A DNA stretch of 64,000 bases. Origin: an uncultured Hyphomicrobiales bacterium. GTDB lineage: Bacteria; Pseudomonadota; Alphaproteobacteria; Rhizobiales; Beijerinckiaceae. A program made the translations under genes and the position numbers. Below the pieces are notes generated by a model, which made no database searches, was not told the DNA's origin, and saw only the letters and a list, made by a program, of their open reading frames with translations. How positions within the stretch are numbered: the stretch's first letter is position 1; every line of letters begins with the position of its first letter. The DNA lies in the NCBI GenBank assembly GCA_903847605.1, contig CAINED010000048.1, positions 1 through 64,000 on the forward strand, written 5' to 3'. Below, piece by piece: positions 7,473 through 17,097 of the stretch.

Positions 7473-10400
7473 ATGAACGTATCGTCGCCCTTCATCCTGC
7501 GGCCTGTCGCGACATCGCTTCTCGGCGTTGCGATCCTGCTGTGCGGAATCCTGGGCTACTGGCGGCTGCCTGTCGCATCTCTGCCGCAGGTCGATTTCCC
7601 GACCATCATCGTCAAGACGCAATTGCCCGGCGCAAACCCTGAAACGATGTCCTCCATCGTGACGGCGCCGCTCGAACGCTCGCTCGGACAAATCCCTGCG
7701 CTTGTCTCGATGTCATCGCAATCTTCTTTCGGCTACAGTCAGATCACCCTCCAATTCGATCTCGGCCGCGACATCGACGCAGCCTCGCAGGATGTGCAGG
7801 CGGCGATCACGACCGCATCGGGCACGTTGCCGCGCAACCTGCCCTATCCGCCCGTCTATTCGAAGGTGAATCCCGCCGATGCGCCCATCGTGTCGCTGGC
7901 GCTCGTGTCCGATACGGCGGAATTGCGTGTGCTCAGCGACCTCGCGGACACCTTGGTGTCGCCGCGCCTCGCGGAAGTCAGCGGCGTCGGACTCGTGACG
8001 ATACAGGGCGGCATACGTCCGGCCGTTCGCATTCAGGCCGATCTTGCCCGCCTTGCCTCCTACAAGATCGGACTCGAGGAAGTCCGGCAGGCCATCGTCA
8101 ACGCCAATGTCGCGGGCTCGAAAGGCACGCTCGACGGTGAACGGCAGGCCTGGATCATTTCCGCCAACGACCAGATCCAGGCGGCGGAAGCCTATCGCAA
8201 CGTCGTCATCGCCACGCGCAACGGCACGCCGGTGCTGCTGCGCGATCTCGCAGAGGTGATCGACGGACTCGAAAACGTGCGCGTCGGCGGCTGGTACAAT
8301 GGCAGGCCCGCCGTCATCGTCGACGTGCAGAAGCAGCCGGGCGCAAACATCATCGCCACGCTCGACAGGCTGCGCCGCGAAGTGCCGCGCCTGCAGCGGC
8401 TGATGCCGGCAGGCGTCGAATTCTCCATCGTTCAGGATCGCACGCCGACCATCCGCGCCTCGGTCGATGAAGTCGAGTTCACGCTCGTTCTCGCCGTCGG
8501 CCTCGTCGTCCTCGTCGTGCTTCTGTTCCTGCGCTCGCTGCGCGCCACCATCGTTGCAGGCATCACATTACCGCTTTCGCTCGTCGCGACATTCGGCGTG
8601 ATGTATCTCATGGGCTTCAGCCTCAACAATCTCTCCCTGATGGCGCTGACGATCGGCACCGGCTTCGTCGTCGACGACGCCATCGTGATGATCGAGAACA
8701 TTGTCCGCAAGCTGGAGGAAGGCCGCAATCCGCTCGACGCCGCGCTCGAAGGCGCGCGCGAAATCGGCTTCACGGTGATCTCGCTGACTTTCTCGCTGAT
8801 CGCGGTCTTCATTCCCCTGCTCTTCATGTCCGGCCTTGTCGGGCGCATGTTCCGCGAATTCGCGCTGACACTCACTATCGCCGTTGTCGTTTCCGCCGTC
8901 GTGTCGCTGACATTGACGCCGATGATGTGCGCGCAGCTTCTCAAGCCAGGACGGCAGGCGAGCAGATCGCGCCTCCTGCGCATTGCCGAAGCGCCTTTCG
9001 ACATGATGGCGCGGCTCTACGGGCGCACGCTCGGCTGGGCGCTGCGCCATCGCGGTTTCATGATGCTGGTGACGCTGGCGACGCTCGGCCTCACCATCGA
9101 CATGTATATCGTCAGCCCCAAGGGATTTCTGCCGCAGCAGGATACGGGCCTCATTTCCGCCGTGCTGGAATCCTCGCCCGATGTTTCCTTTCAGGAAATG
9201 GCGGCGGCGCAGGAACGCGCGACGAAAGCCATTCGCGAGGATCGCGATGTTGCCGACGTCATCTCCGTGCTCGGCATCGGCCCCCTGAATGCGACCGGCA
9301 ATACGGCGCGCCTCGCCATCGTGCTGAAGCCGAAGGATCAACGCGCGGCGGACGCGCACGCGATTGCCGAGCGCCTGCGCGGCAGCGTCATTCGCATTCC
9401 CGGCGTCAACCTCTACCTGTCGCCCGTGCAGGACATCCAGATCACGACGCGCTCAAGCCGCTCGCAATATCAGTACACGCTGTCGGGCTCGGACCGCGCG
9501 GAGGTTGCAGCGGGCGCGCAGCGTCTGACAGAACGCCTGCGCGCATCGCCTGTCCTGCGCAATGTCGCTAATGAAAATCAGGATGGCGGCCTGCGCGCCT
9601 TCGTCGACATCGACCGCGAGAAGGCCGGCCGCCTCGGCATTTCGATTCAGGCCATCGCCGACACGCTGAACAGCGCTTTCGGTCAGCGCCAGATCTCGAC
9701 GATCTATGCGCAGACGAACCAGTATCGCGTGATCCTCGAAGCCTCGCCGCGCTACCAGAACGATCCCGCGTCCTTGTCGCAGCTTTATGTCGCCGCCGCC
9801 GGCGGCGCGCAGATTCCCTTCGAGTCTTTCGCGACCTTGCGGCGCACGACCGCGCCTCTGCTCATCGCCCATCAGGATCAATTCCCGGCCGCCACCATCA
9901 GCTTTGATCTCGCGCCGGGCATGTCGCTGAGCCAGGCCGTCCAGGCGATCTCGGACGCGCAGCGCGCCATCGACATGCCGCCTTCGATCACGACGAGCTT
10001 TCATGCGGATGCGGCGGAATTCCAGAGTTCGCTGGCGACACAGCCCTGGCTGATCCTCGCGGCCATCGTCAGCATCTATCTGGTGCTCGGCATACTCTAC
10101 GAGAGCTTCGCGCATCCCTTCACGATCCTGACGACCTTGCCTTCGGCCGGCGTCGGCGCCCTGCTCGCGTTGCAACTCACGGGTCATGAACTCTCGCTGA
10201 TCGCGCTCATCGGCATCATCCTCCTCATGGGAATCGTGAAGAAGAATGCGATCATGATGATCGACTTCGCCATCGAGGCGGAGCGACGCGACGGCCTTGC
10301 GCCGCAGGACGCCATCGTGCGCGCTTGCCTGCTGCGCTTCCGCCCGATCATGATGACGACGCTTGCCGCGCTCTTCGGCGCAATACCCCTTGCCTTCGGC

Positions 10401-10610
10401 ACGGGCATGGGCAGCGAATTGCGCGTGCCGCTCGGCGTCAGCATCATCGGCGGCCTGCTGCTCAGCCAGTTGCTCACGCTCTATACGACGCCGGTCATCT
10501 ATCTCGCCGTCGAAAGCCTGCGTCTGCGGCTCGGCGGTGTCAGCAAAATGAGCGACGAGCGCAAGCTCGCGCAGGCCAGAAACGAACCGGCGCCGGAGGT
10601 TCGTCCGTGA
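7473..10610 (+). CDS. mdtB: RND efflux permease, MdtB-like
   Basis: A 1045-residue inner-membrane pump, full length for the HAE-1 RND class. It starts FILRPVATSLLGVAILLCG (TM1). The periplasmic porter region includes PPVYSKVNPADAP and VSGVGLVTIQGGIRPAVRI, both very close to E. coli MdtB as I remember it. The proton-relay motif is GFVVDDAIVMIENI in TM4, with the paired Asp, and GIVKKNAIMMIDFAIE lies in the second half. It exports amphiphilic compounds using proton motive force. The adaptor stop is 42 bases upstream, and the stop TGA overlaps the start of the second permease. Confidence 0.92.
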   Translation: MNVSSPFILRPVATSLLGVAILLCGILGYWRLPVASLPQVDFPTIIVKTQLPGANPETMSSIVTAPLERSLGQIPALVSMSSQSSFGYSQITLQFDLGRDIDAASQDVQAAITTASGTLPRNLPYPPVYSKVNPADAPIVSLALVSDTAELRVLSDLADTLVSPRLAEVSGVGLVTIQGGIRPAVRIQADLARLASYKIGLEEVRQAIVNANVAGSKGTLDGERQAWIISANDQIQAAEAYRNVVIATRNGTPVLLRDLAEVIDGLENVRVGGWYNGRPAVIVDVQKQPGANIIATLDRLRREVPRLQRLMPAGVEFSIVQDRTPTIRASVDEVEFTLVLAVGLVVLVVLLFLRSLRATIVAGITLPLSLVATFGVMYLMGFSLNNLSLMALTIGTGFVVDDAIVMIENIVRKLEEGRNPLDAALEGAREIGFTVISLTFSLIAVFIPLLFMSGLVGRMFREFALTLTIAVVVSAVVSLTLTPMMCAQLLKPGRQASRSRLLRIAEAPFDMMARLYGRTLGWALRHRGFMMLVTLATLGLTIDMYIVSPKGFLPQQDTGLISAVLESSPDVSFQEMAAAQERATKAIREDRDVADVISVLGIGPLNATGNTARLAIVLKPKDQRAADAHAIAERLRGSVIRIPGVNLYLSPVQDIQITTRSSRSQYQYTLSGSDRAEVAAGAQRLTERLRASPVLRNVANENQDGGLRAFVDIDREKAGRLGISIQAIADTLNSAFGQRQISTIYAQTNQYRVILEASPRYQNDPASLSQLYVAAAGGAQIPFESFATLRRTTAPLLIAHQDQFPAATISFDLAPGMSLSQAVQAISDAQRAIDMPPSITTSFHADAAEFQSSLATQPWLILAAIVSIYLVLGILYESFAHPFTILTTLPSAGVGALLALQLTGHELSLIALIGIILLMGIVKKNAIMMIDFAIEAERRDGLAPQDAIVRACLLRFRPIMMTTLAALFGAIPLAFGTGMGSELRVPLGVSIIGGLLLSQLLTLYTTPVIYLAVESLRLRLGGVSKMSDERKLAQARNEPAPEVRP

Positions 10611-13600
10611 TGAACTTTTCCGCGCCTTTCGTCCTGAGGCCTGTCGGCACGACGCTGATGGCGATAGCGATCATGCTGCTCGGCCTTGCGGCATGGCCGC
10701 GTTTGCCTGTCGCCAGCATGCCCGCGGTCGAATTTCCGACCCTGCAGATTTTCGTCACGCGCCCCGGAGCTGACCCCGCGACCATGGCGAGTTCCGTCGC
10801 CGCGCCGCTCGAACGCGCTCTCGGCACGATTGCGGGCGTGACGGAACTGACGTCGAGTTCATCGCTCGGGCGCACGCGCATCACCCTCCAGTTCGACCTG
10901 TCGCGCAAGATCGAGGCCGCAGCGCGCGACGCCCAGGCGGCTTTGAACGCAGCGATTCCCGAATTGCCCGGCGATCTGCCGAACATGCCGCGCATCAGCA
11001 AGTTCAATCCGGCGGCACGTCCTATTCTCATCTTCGCGATGACGTCGAAGAACGTCTCGCCCTCGGATATCTACGATGTCGCCGACACGCTCGTCGTGCA
11101 ACGCATCGCGCAGGTGAAGGGCGTCGGCGATGTCAGCGTCAGCGGCGCGGAGCAGCCGGCCGTTCGCATCAAGGTCGATCCGGTGCGCCTGGGCACGATG
11201 GGTCTCGGCTTCGACGAAGTGCGCGCGGCCATTGCCGCGGCAAATGCGCCTTCGCCGCTCGGCGCATTCGATGGCGGCCAGCGCTTCGAGATGATCGCCA
11301 TGGAGGCGCAGCTCGACACGCCTGAAGAATATCGCCGCATTCCCATCCGCATGAAGAACGGCACGAGCATTCATCTCGGCGATATCGCCGAGATCGAGAT
11401 GGGCGTGCGCAATACGCTCAACGCGGGCTGGTTCAACGACAAGCCCGCCGTCATCATCAATGTGACGCAGGAGCCGGGCTCCAACATCATTCAGACCATC
11501 GAGGGCGTGAAGGCGGCATTGCCGGAGATCAAGCGGCTGCTGCCGGAAGGCGTCGATATCGAAATCATGTCGGACCGTTCGGAGACGATCCGCGCCTCCG
11601 TGCTCGATCTCGAAAAGATGCTGGCGATCTCCATCGGCCTCGTCACGCTGGTCGTGTTTCTGTTTCTGCGCCAGATCGTCTCGACGCTCGCGGCGGCCGT
11701 GACGGTGCCGCTTTCGCTGGCCGGTACGTTCGCGGCGATGTGGGCGGCGGGTTTTTCCATCGACAATCTCTCGCTGATGGCGATCACCATCGCGGTCGGC
11801 TTCGTCATCGACGACGCCATCGTGATGATCGAGAACATCCACCGTAACATGGAGCGCGGCATGAGCCGGCTGGAAGCTGCGCTCGCGGGCACGCGCCAGA
11901 TCGGCTTCACGGTCGTGTCGATCACCCTGTCGCTGATCGCGGCCTTCATTCCGCTGATCTTCATGCCCGGCATCATCGGGCGCATGTTCCGCGAGTTCTC
12001 GCTGACACTGTGCTTTGCAATCCTCGTCTCGATGCTTGTCTCGCTGACGGTCACGCCGATGATCGCTGCGCACTACAGGCGCAATCCGCAGCCGCGCAAG
12101 CCGAATATCTTCGACCGCGTCATCGAAGGCACGCTGAATGGCATGCAGCAGAATTACGGCCGCACGCTCGGCTTCACCCTGCGCCATCCCTGGATTGTGT
12201 TGCTGGTGTTTGTCGCAACGATCGGACTGACGGTGCATCTCTACCGCACCACGCCGAAGGGCTGGGTGCCGGCCGACGACACCAGTCTCCTCTTCGGCTG
12301 GGCCTCGGCGCCGGAAGACACATCTTTCGCGGCGATGACGCCGCTGATGAAGCAGGCCTCGGCCATCATCCAGAGAGATCCTGCGGTGCAATCGCTCGCA
12401 GCCTTCGTCGGCAGCGGCAATTCCACCAATTCCGGGCGCTTCTTCGTCACGCTGAAATCGGCTGGGGAGCGCGGCGTTCCCGCCGAGCGCGTCGTCGGCC
12501 GTCTGCGCCGCCAGTTTTCGCAACTCGCGGGCATCGAGGTCAGCCTTTATCCGATGCGCGACGTGCGCGTCGGCGGCCGGGTCGGCCGCTCGCAATATCA
12601 GTTCACGCTGTGGAGCGCGGACTATCCGGCGCTGCTCGCTGCCACGACTGTCGTCGAGGAAAAACTGGAAACGCTGCCGGAACTCGTGGACGTTTCCAGC
12701 GATCGCGATCAGGGCGGATTGCAGGCGACGGTCGTGATCGACCGCGCGACGGCCTCGCGTCTCGGCGTCTCCGTGAAAGACATATCGACGGTGCTGTCGA
12801 ACGCCTTCAGCCAGCGCCAGGTCGCGACGATCTATACGCAGCGCAATCAATATCGCGTCGTGCTGGAGACGATGCCCTCGCGCCAGCGCGATCCCGACGA
12901 TCTTGCCTCGCTCTACGTACCCGCGAGTGGCGGCAAGCAAATTCCGCTGTCCGCGATGGCGAAGATCGAGCGCGGCGTCGCCACACAATCGGTGGCCCAT
13001 CAGGGCGGCTTGCCGGCGATCACCTTCACTTACGATCTCGCCGAAGGAAAGACGCTGGAAGAGGCGACGCAGGCCATTCGCACGGCCGTCGCCGGCCTTC
13101 ATCTGCCGGAGACGATCAACGCCGACTTCGCCGGCGACGCAAAGGCCTTCCGGGAGAATTCCTCGAACCAGTTCTGGCTGATCGTCGCGGCGCTGATCGC
13201 CGTCTATATTATCCTGGGCATTCTCTACGAGAGCCTCATCCATCCGCTGACGATCATCTCGACCCTGCCGCCTGCCGGGCTTGGCGCGCTCTTCGCGCTC
13301 AATCTCGCGGGAACGGAACTGTCGCTCGTCGCCCTGATCGGCATCATCATGCTCATCGGCATCGTGAAGAAGAACGGCATCATGATGGTCGACTTCGCCA
13401 TCGCCGCGGAGCGCGCGCGCGGCCTGACGCCGGAGCAGTCGATCCGCGAGGCCTGCTTGCAGCGCTATCGACCGATCCTGATGACGACGCTCGCCGCCAT
13501 CCTCGGCGCGCTGCCGCTCGCTCTGGGGACAGGCCCGGGCTCGGAATTGCGCCGTCCCCTCGGCATCACCATCGTTGGCGGCCTCGTGCTGTCGCAAATC

Positions 13601-13708
13601 CTGACGCTCTACACGACGCCCGTGATCTATATCCTGATGAGCCGCTTCTCGCGCAAACAGCGTGAGAGCCGCTTGCAGCGCATCGCCATGCAAGCTCCGG
13701 CCGAATAG
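10610..13708 (+). CDS. mdtC: RND efflux permease, MdtC-like
   Basis: A 1032-residue second RND pump starting at ATG 10610, inside the stop of the first (TGATG); a GTG at 10607 is an alternative. It repeats the family layout: FVLRPVGTTLMAIAIMLLG (TM1), porter domains with QVKGVGDVSVSGAEQPAVRI, GFVIDDAIVMIENIH with the two Asp of the proton relay, and GIVKKNGIMMVDFAIAAER. In MdtABC and MuxABC, two different permeases form a mixed trimer in which only one need conduct protons. Both pumps here keep the Asp pair. No regulator is adjacent to the operon. Confidence 0.92.
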   Translation: MNFSAPFVLRPVGTTLMAIAIMLLGLAAWPRLPVASMPAVEFPTLQIFVTRPGADPATMASSVAAPLERALGTIAGVTELTSSSSLGRTRITLQFDLSRKIEAAARDAQAALNAAIPELPGDLPNMPRISKFNPAARPILIFAMTSKNVSPSDIYDVADTLVVQRIAQVKGVGDVSVSGAEQPAVRIKVDPVRLGTMGLGFDEVRAAIAAANAPSPLGAFDGGQRFEMIAMEAQLDTPEEYRRIPIRMKNGTSIHLGDIAEIEMGVRNTLNAGWFNDKPAVIINVTQEPGSNIIQTIEGVKAALPEIKRLLPEGVDIEIMSDRSETIRASVLDLEKMLAISIGLVTLVVFLFLRQIVSTLAAAVTVPLSLAGTFAAMWAAGFSIDNLSLMAITIAVGFVIDDAIVMIENIHRNMERGMSRLEAALAGTRQIGFTVVSITLSLIAAFIPLIFMPGIIGRMFREFSLTLCFAILVSMLVSLTVTPMIAAHYRRNPQPRKPNIFDRVIEGTLNGMQQNYGRTLGFTLRHPWIVLLVFVATIGLTVHLYRTTPKGWVPADDTSLLFGWASAPEDTSFAAMTPLMKQASAIIQRDPAVQSLAAFVGSGNSTNSGRFFVTLKSAGERGVPAERVVGRLRRQFSQLAGIEVSLYPMRDVRVGGRVGRSQYQFTLWSADYPALLAATTVVEEKLETLPELVDVSSDRDQGGLQATVVIDRATASRLGVSVKDISTVLSNAFSQRQVATIYTQRNQYRVVLETMPSRQRDPDDLASLYVPASGGKQIPLSAMAKIERGVATQSVAHQGGLPAITFTYDLAEGKTLEEATQAIRTAVAGLHLPETINADFAGDAKAFRENSSNQFWLIVAALIAVYIILGILYESLIHPLTIISTLPPAGLGALFALNLAGTELSLVALIGIIMLIGIVKKNGIMMVDFAIAAERARGLTPEQSIREACLQRYRPILMTTLAAILGALPLALGTGPGSELRRPLGITIVGGLVLSQILTLYTTPVIYILMSRFSRKQRESRLQRIAMQAPAE

Positions 13709-13834
13709 GTGTCATTTATCCGTGAACGCCTTCGCTTCGGCGCGTTTTCGCCGTTGACAAGCCATGTCAGGCGACTAAGCACCAAATGCACTCTTTAATC
13801 TATGCGGGATGGGGCGGCCCGCGGCGAGGCAGCG

Positions 13835-14809
13835 ATGTTGAAGCGGCTCGCGATGACGGCGATGACAGCGGCATTTCTGCCGCTCTTTGCCATGCCCGCC
13901 GCTGCTGCCGAAATTCGCATCGCCTTCGCCATCTCCGACGACATCTATCTCGCGCCCGTCTTCGCGGCCGAACGTCTCGGCCTCTTTCGCGATGCCGACA
14001 TCCAGATCCGCCGTCTCAATATCCGCGGCGCGGAAAACATCCAGCAGGCGCTGAAATCCGGTCAGGCCGACATTATCGACGCATCGGGGCCCGCCGCGGC
14101 ACAGGCTTTCCCGGGCGGCGCGGGCGGCAAGATCGTGGCGGGTGCCGCCAACGGCTTTTACGGCTGGACAGTCGTCTCGCGCGAGGACGCCGTCATTCCG
14201 ACAATCAGGCAGCTTGCCGGCAAATCGGTAGGCGTTTCCTCGACCCATTCGCTGTCGGACATGGCGGCGCAACTGACGGCCGAGAACCACAGCATCAAGT
14301 TCGATCTCGTATCGCTCGGCGCGGGCGCCATCGTGCCGGAACTGCGCGCCGGCAAGGTCGACGCCATCATCAGTTCGGCCCTGCTCGGCCTGCGTGAAGT
14401 CAGCGCCGGACGCGCCCGCATCGTCTTCGATCTCGGCCTCGATCATGCGCCTTTCCTCGTCAGCGGGTATGTCGCCTCTACCCGGATGATCGAAACGCGC
14501 CAGCGCGACCTCAAGGCCTTCATCGCCGCGACGACGCAGGCGCTTACCCACATGCAGTCCGACCGCAAATGGTCCATCGACCTGCTCAAGGAATATGCGC
14601 GCATCACCGACAACGGCTATGCCGAGCGGCTCCACGACACGGTGATCATGAATTTGAACAGCGATCCCCAGATCAGCGCCGAGAGCCTGAAGGAAGCCCT
14701 CGATCTTGCGGCGAGAGCCTGGAAGCAGCCGGAGCTTGCAGCGCTTCCGGTCGCGGCGCTCTTCACGAATGAATTCGCGGCGGACGCTGTCCCGCCGAAA
14801 TCGCAATAA
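13835..14809 (+). CDS. NMT1/SsuA-type ABC transporter substrate-binding protein (orphan)
   Basis: A 324-residue periplasmic binding protein. The ATG at 13835 is preferred because a signal peptide follows (MLKRLAMTAMTAAFLPLFAM, cleavage near AAA) with GGCGAGG upstream; the frame is open to 13802. The mature N-terminus reads IRIAFAISDDIYLAPVFAAE, and QALKSGQADIIDASGPAAAQ and GKVDAIISSALLGLREV follow the NMT1 pattern. It lies alone between the efflux operon and a DMT exporter with no ABC permease or ATPase nearby, so it either uses a distant transporter or has a sensing role. Ligand unknown. Confidence 0.8.
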   Translation: MLKRLAMTAMTAAFLPLFAMPAAAAEIRIAFAISDDIYLAPVFAAERLGLFRDADIQIRRLNIRGAENIQQALKSGQADIIDASGPAAAQAFPGGAGGKIVAGAANGFYGWTVVSREDAVIPTIRQLAGKSVGVSSTHSLSDMAAQLTAENHSIKFDLVSLGAGAIVPELRAGKVDAIISSALLGLREVSAGRARIVFDLGLDHAPFLVSGYVASTRMIETRQRDLKAFIAATTQALTHMQSDRKWSIDLLKEYARITDNGYAERLHDTVIMNLNSDPQISAESLKEALDLAARAWKQPELAALPVAALFTNEFAADAVPPKSQ

Positions 14810-14906
14810 CAAGCGGATTCATTTGGCTTGGCGATGGCAGGCCGGCTGATTAAAGTCATCTCGGCGAAGCCACGCAAACAATCAAAACAATGATCGGGGA
14901 GCCGAC

Positions 14907-15887
14907 GTGCTTGGGGGATTTCTGGCGCTGCTGTCGGCGGCGACCTTCGCGCTGAATCAGGCTTCCACGCGCCGCGGCGTACTCACGGGCACCGTGTTGC
15001 AGGCCCTCTGCATCACCGTGCCGATGGGTGTGCCTCTCTTTCTTCTGATCGCCTTCGCCATCGGCCATGCCGGCGACATCTTCGCCTTCAGCGCGACATC
15101 CGTGATGTGGCTGTCGCTGGCGGGCGTCAATCATTTCCTCGCAGGACGCTTCTTCAACTACTGGGGCGTCCAGGCGGCGGGGTCCAATATCACCGGCACG
15201 GTTCAGCAACTCGATATCGTGGTTTCGCTGGGCCTCGCGATCTGGCTGCTCGGGGAATATCTCACGCCGTTGCGCGTCGCGGGCATCGTGCTCATCATCG
15301 GCTCGCCCCTTCTCACCCTGCGCAGCGACATCAAGACGGCGCGCGGTCAAGGCACGCAAAAGCTGAAATTCACGCCGCAGCTTGGCCGCGGCTATTTCGG
15401 CGCAATCATGGCCGGCATCTGCTACGGGCTGAGCCCGATCTTCGTTCGTGCGGGACTTCAGGATGCGAGCCCCGGCGCCAGCATGGCGGCGGGCGCGATC
15501 TCCTACTTCGCCGCCAGCGTGGTCCTCTTCGTCATAGTCATTCTGCTGGGACGGGGAAAGGAAGCCATCTCTACGGAGCGTACCGCCCTGCCGTGGTTCG
15601 CCTTCGCCGGATTTTCCGTAGGGGCGGCGCAGGTCTTCCGCTATGCCGCCCTCGCCATGGTGCCGGTCGCCGTGGTGGCGCCCATCCTGCGCACGACTCT
15701 CGTGTTCCGGCTGTTCTTCTCCTGGTGGCTCAACCGCGACCATGAGGTCTTCTCGAAAGGGATCGTCCTCACGACGTTCCTGTCGCTGCTCGGCGCACTC
15801 ATGCTGTCGGTGAGCACCGATCTCTTCCTGTCGCTGGTCCCGGTTCCCGGCTGGCTGGAAGCCATCATCCGGATGCGCTGGCCATAG
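14907..15887 (+). CDS. EamA/DMT-family membrane transporter
   Basis: A 326-residue inner-membrane protein with about ten hydrophobic segments in two similar halves, as in drug/metabolite (EamA) transporters. The start is a GTG at 14907 with GGGGAG at the right spacing; the first segment is FLALLSAATFALNQAS. The second half begins with RGYFGAIMAGICYGLSPIFV after a hydrophilic linker (residues 130-155). Substrate is unknown; relatives export amino acids, nucleosides or metabolites. It stands alone between an orphan binding protein and the extradiol dioxygenase gene, so a role in exporting a catabolic intermediate is possible but unproven. Confidence 0.85.
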   Translation: MLGGFLALLSAATFALNQASTRRGVLTGTVLQALCITVPMGVPLFLLIAFAIGHAGDIFAFSATSVMWLSLAGVNHFLAGRFFNYWGVQAAGSNITGTVQQLDIVVSLGLAIWLLGEYLTPLRVAGIVLIIGSPLLTLRSDIKTARGQGTQKLKFTPQLGRGYFGAIMAGICYGLSPIFVRAGLQDASPGASMAAGAISYFAASVVLFVIVILLGRGKEAISTERTALPWFAFAGFSVGAAQVFRYAALAMVPVAVVAPILRTTLVFRLFFSWWLNRDHEVFSKGIVLTTFLSLLGALMLSVSTDLFLSLVPVPGWLEAIIRMRWP

Positions 15888-15971
15888 GGTCGCACGGGCA
15901 TGACCGCCGCACCGGTTTCATGCTAAAAGCTGGCAACGGATTTCGGCCGCAATGGCCCAAGGAGGAAACGC

Positions 15972-16982
15972 ATGGGTAAGAAGATCGCGCTCGCCATGTG
16001 CACCACGCACGGCCCGCAGCTCCACACCACAGCCGAGCAGTGGGCGCTGCGCCTGCCTGCCGACAAGAAGAACATGCATCCCTACCGCGACGGCGTCTAT
16101 TCCTTCGACGATCTCGTGGAACTGCGCAAGGGCGAGAACCTCGCCGAACGCTCCACCATGTCCGCCATGAAGCAGGCCCGCGAACGTTGCGAACAGGCGA
16201 TGACCGCCATGGCCGACAAGTGGGCTGAAGTGAAGCCCGACATCGCCATCATCTTCGGCAACGACCAGCATGAAATCTACGGCGACGATCTGAACCCGCC
16301 CTTCATGGTCTTCTACGGCGACAAGATCCCGCATTACCCGCAGGACGAAGAGAGCAAGAAGAACCTGCCCCCTGGCATCGCCGAAGCCGAGCCCGGCCAT
16401 GCAGCGCCCGAATATCGCGAATATGACGGCGTGCCCGATCTTGGCGAGCACATCATCCGCACGCTCGTCGAGCATGACTTCGACGTCACCGCATCCAAGG
16501 CATGGCCCAAGGGCGCGAAGAACGGCGCGAGCCACGCCTTCGGCCATATCTACCGTCAGGTCATGCGCGACGACGTCGTGCCGAACGTGCCGATCTACCA
16601 GAACACTTTCTTTCCGCCGAACCAACCCTCCGCACGCCGCGCTTACGAGTTCGGCAAATGCGTGAAGAAGGCTGTCGACAGCTGGAATACCGACAAAAAG
16701 ATCGCCGTCTTCGGCTCGGGCGGCATGACGCACTTCACCATCGACGAGGATTTCGACCGCGCCTTCCTCGCCGCGCTGAAGAAGCGCGACAAGGACTGGC
16801 TCACCTCGATACCGCTGAAGACGCTGCAAGCGGGCACGTCCGAACTGAAATCGTGGATATCCATGATGGGCTTCCTCGAGAACGAGGACATCGCCATGAC
16901 CGAAGTCGATTACATCCCCTGCTATCGCTCCCCCGCCGGTACCGGCACGGCGCAGGGCTTTGTGTATTGGGATGTGAAGTAG
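15972..16982 (+). CDS. class III extradiol ring-cleavage dioxygenase (LigB superfamily)
   Basis: A 336-residue protein with an excellent ribosome site (AAGGAGGAAAC). Likely Fe(II) ligands are His13 in CTTHGP, His100 in IFGNDQHEI, and an acidic residue after GSGGMTHFTIDED. HAFGHIYRQV provides the conserved active-site His pair of the LigB fold. The family opens catecholic rings such as protocatechuate or gallate at the meta position. Codon use is strongly optimised (AAG, CTC, GAC), suggesting high expression. It precedes a Rieske oxygenase, separated by a repeat, so the two may act in sequence on one aromatic compound. No LigA-type small subunit gene is beside it, and the substrate is unassigned. 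Confidence 0.85.
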   Translation: MGKKIALAMCTTHGPQLHTTAEQWALRLPADKKNMHPYRDGVYSFDDLVELRKGENLAERSTMSAMKQARERCEQAMTAMADKWAEVKPDIAIIFGNDQHEIYGDDLNPPFMVFYGDKIPHYPQDEESKKNLPPGIAEAEPGHAAPEYREYDGVPDLGEHIIRTLVEHDFDVTASKAWPKGAKNGASHAFGHIYRQVMRDDVVPNVPIYQNTFFPPNQPSARRAYEFGKCVKKAVDSWNTDKKIAVFGSGGMTHFTIDEDFDRAFLAALKKRDKDWLTSIPLKTLQAGTSELKSWISMMGFLENEDIAMTEVDYIPCYRSPAGTGTAQGFVYWDVK

Positions 16983-16990
16983 CCGGACGT

Positions 16991-17081
16991 CATCCCGGAA
17001 AATCGCGCAGCGATTTATCCGGGATCGCAACGAAAATAAAAATCAGCGATCCCGGCTCGCCCTTCGCTTGGCCGGGATGAC
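16991..17081. repeat. inverted pair of the ATCCCGG...CCGGGAT palindromic repeat
   Basis: Two hairpins, 16991-17027 (CATCCCGGAAAATCGCGCAG with its complement) and 17046-17081 (GATCCCGG...CCGGGATGAC), are separated by an A-rich stretch. They occupy most of the gap between the extradiol dioxygenase and the Rieske gene. A relative lies at 61059-61092, and degenerate versions occur at 46561-46642. This is a second interspersed family, distinct from the CCTCATGCTGAG repeat. Confidence 0.8.
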
Positions 17082-17097
17082 AAAGGTTGAGAGGAAA

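Noticed and set aside
10859-13693. A 944-codon open frame antisense to the second RND permease
   Set aside because: It is a by-product of high GC in codon position three; its translation is full of His, Arg and Asp with no domain, while the sense strand encodes a full RND pump.
13716-13756. Possible terminator after the RND operon (CGCCTTCGCTTCGGCG region)
   Set aside because: The stem is imperfect and no T-run follows.
17068-17097. Earlier in-frame ATG codons for the Rieske gene
   Set aside because: They fall in or directly behind the palindromic repeat, while ATG 17098 has a strong SD and matches the family N-terminus.
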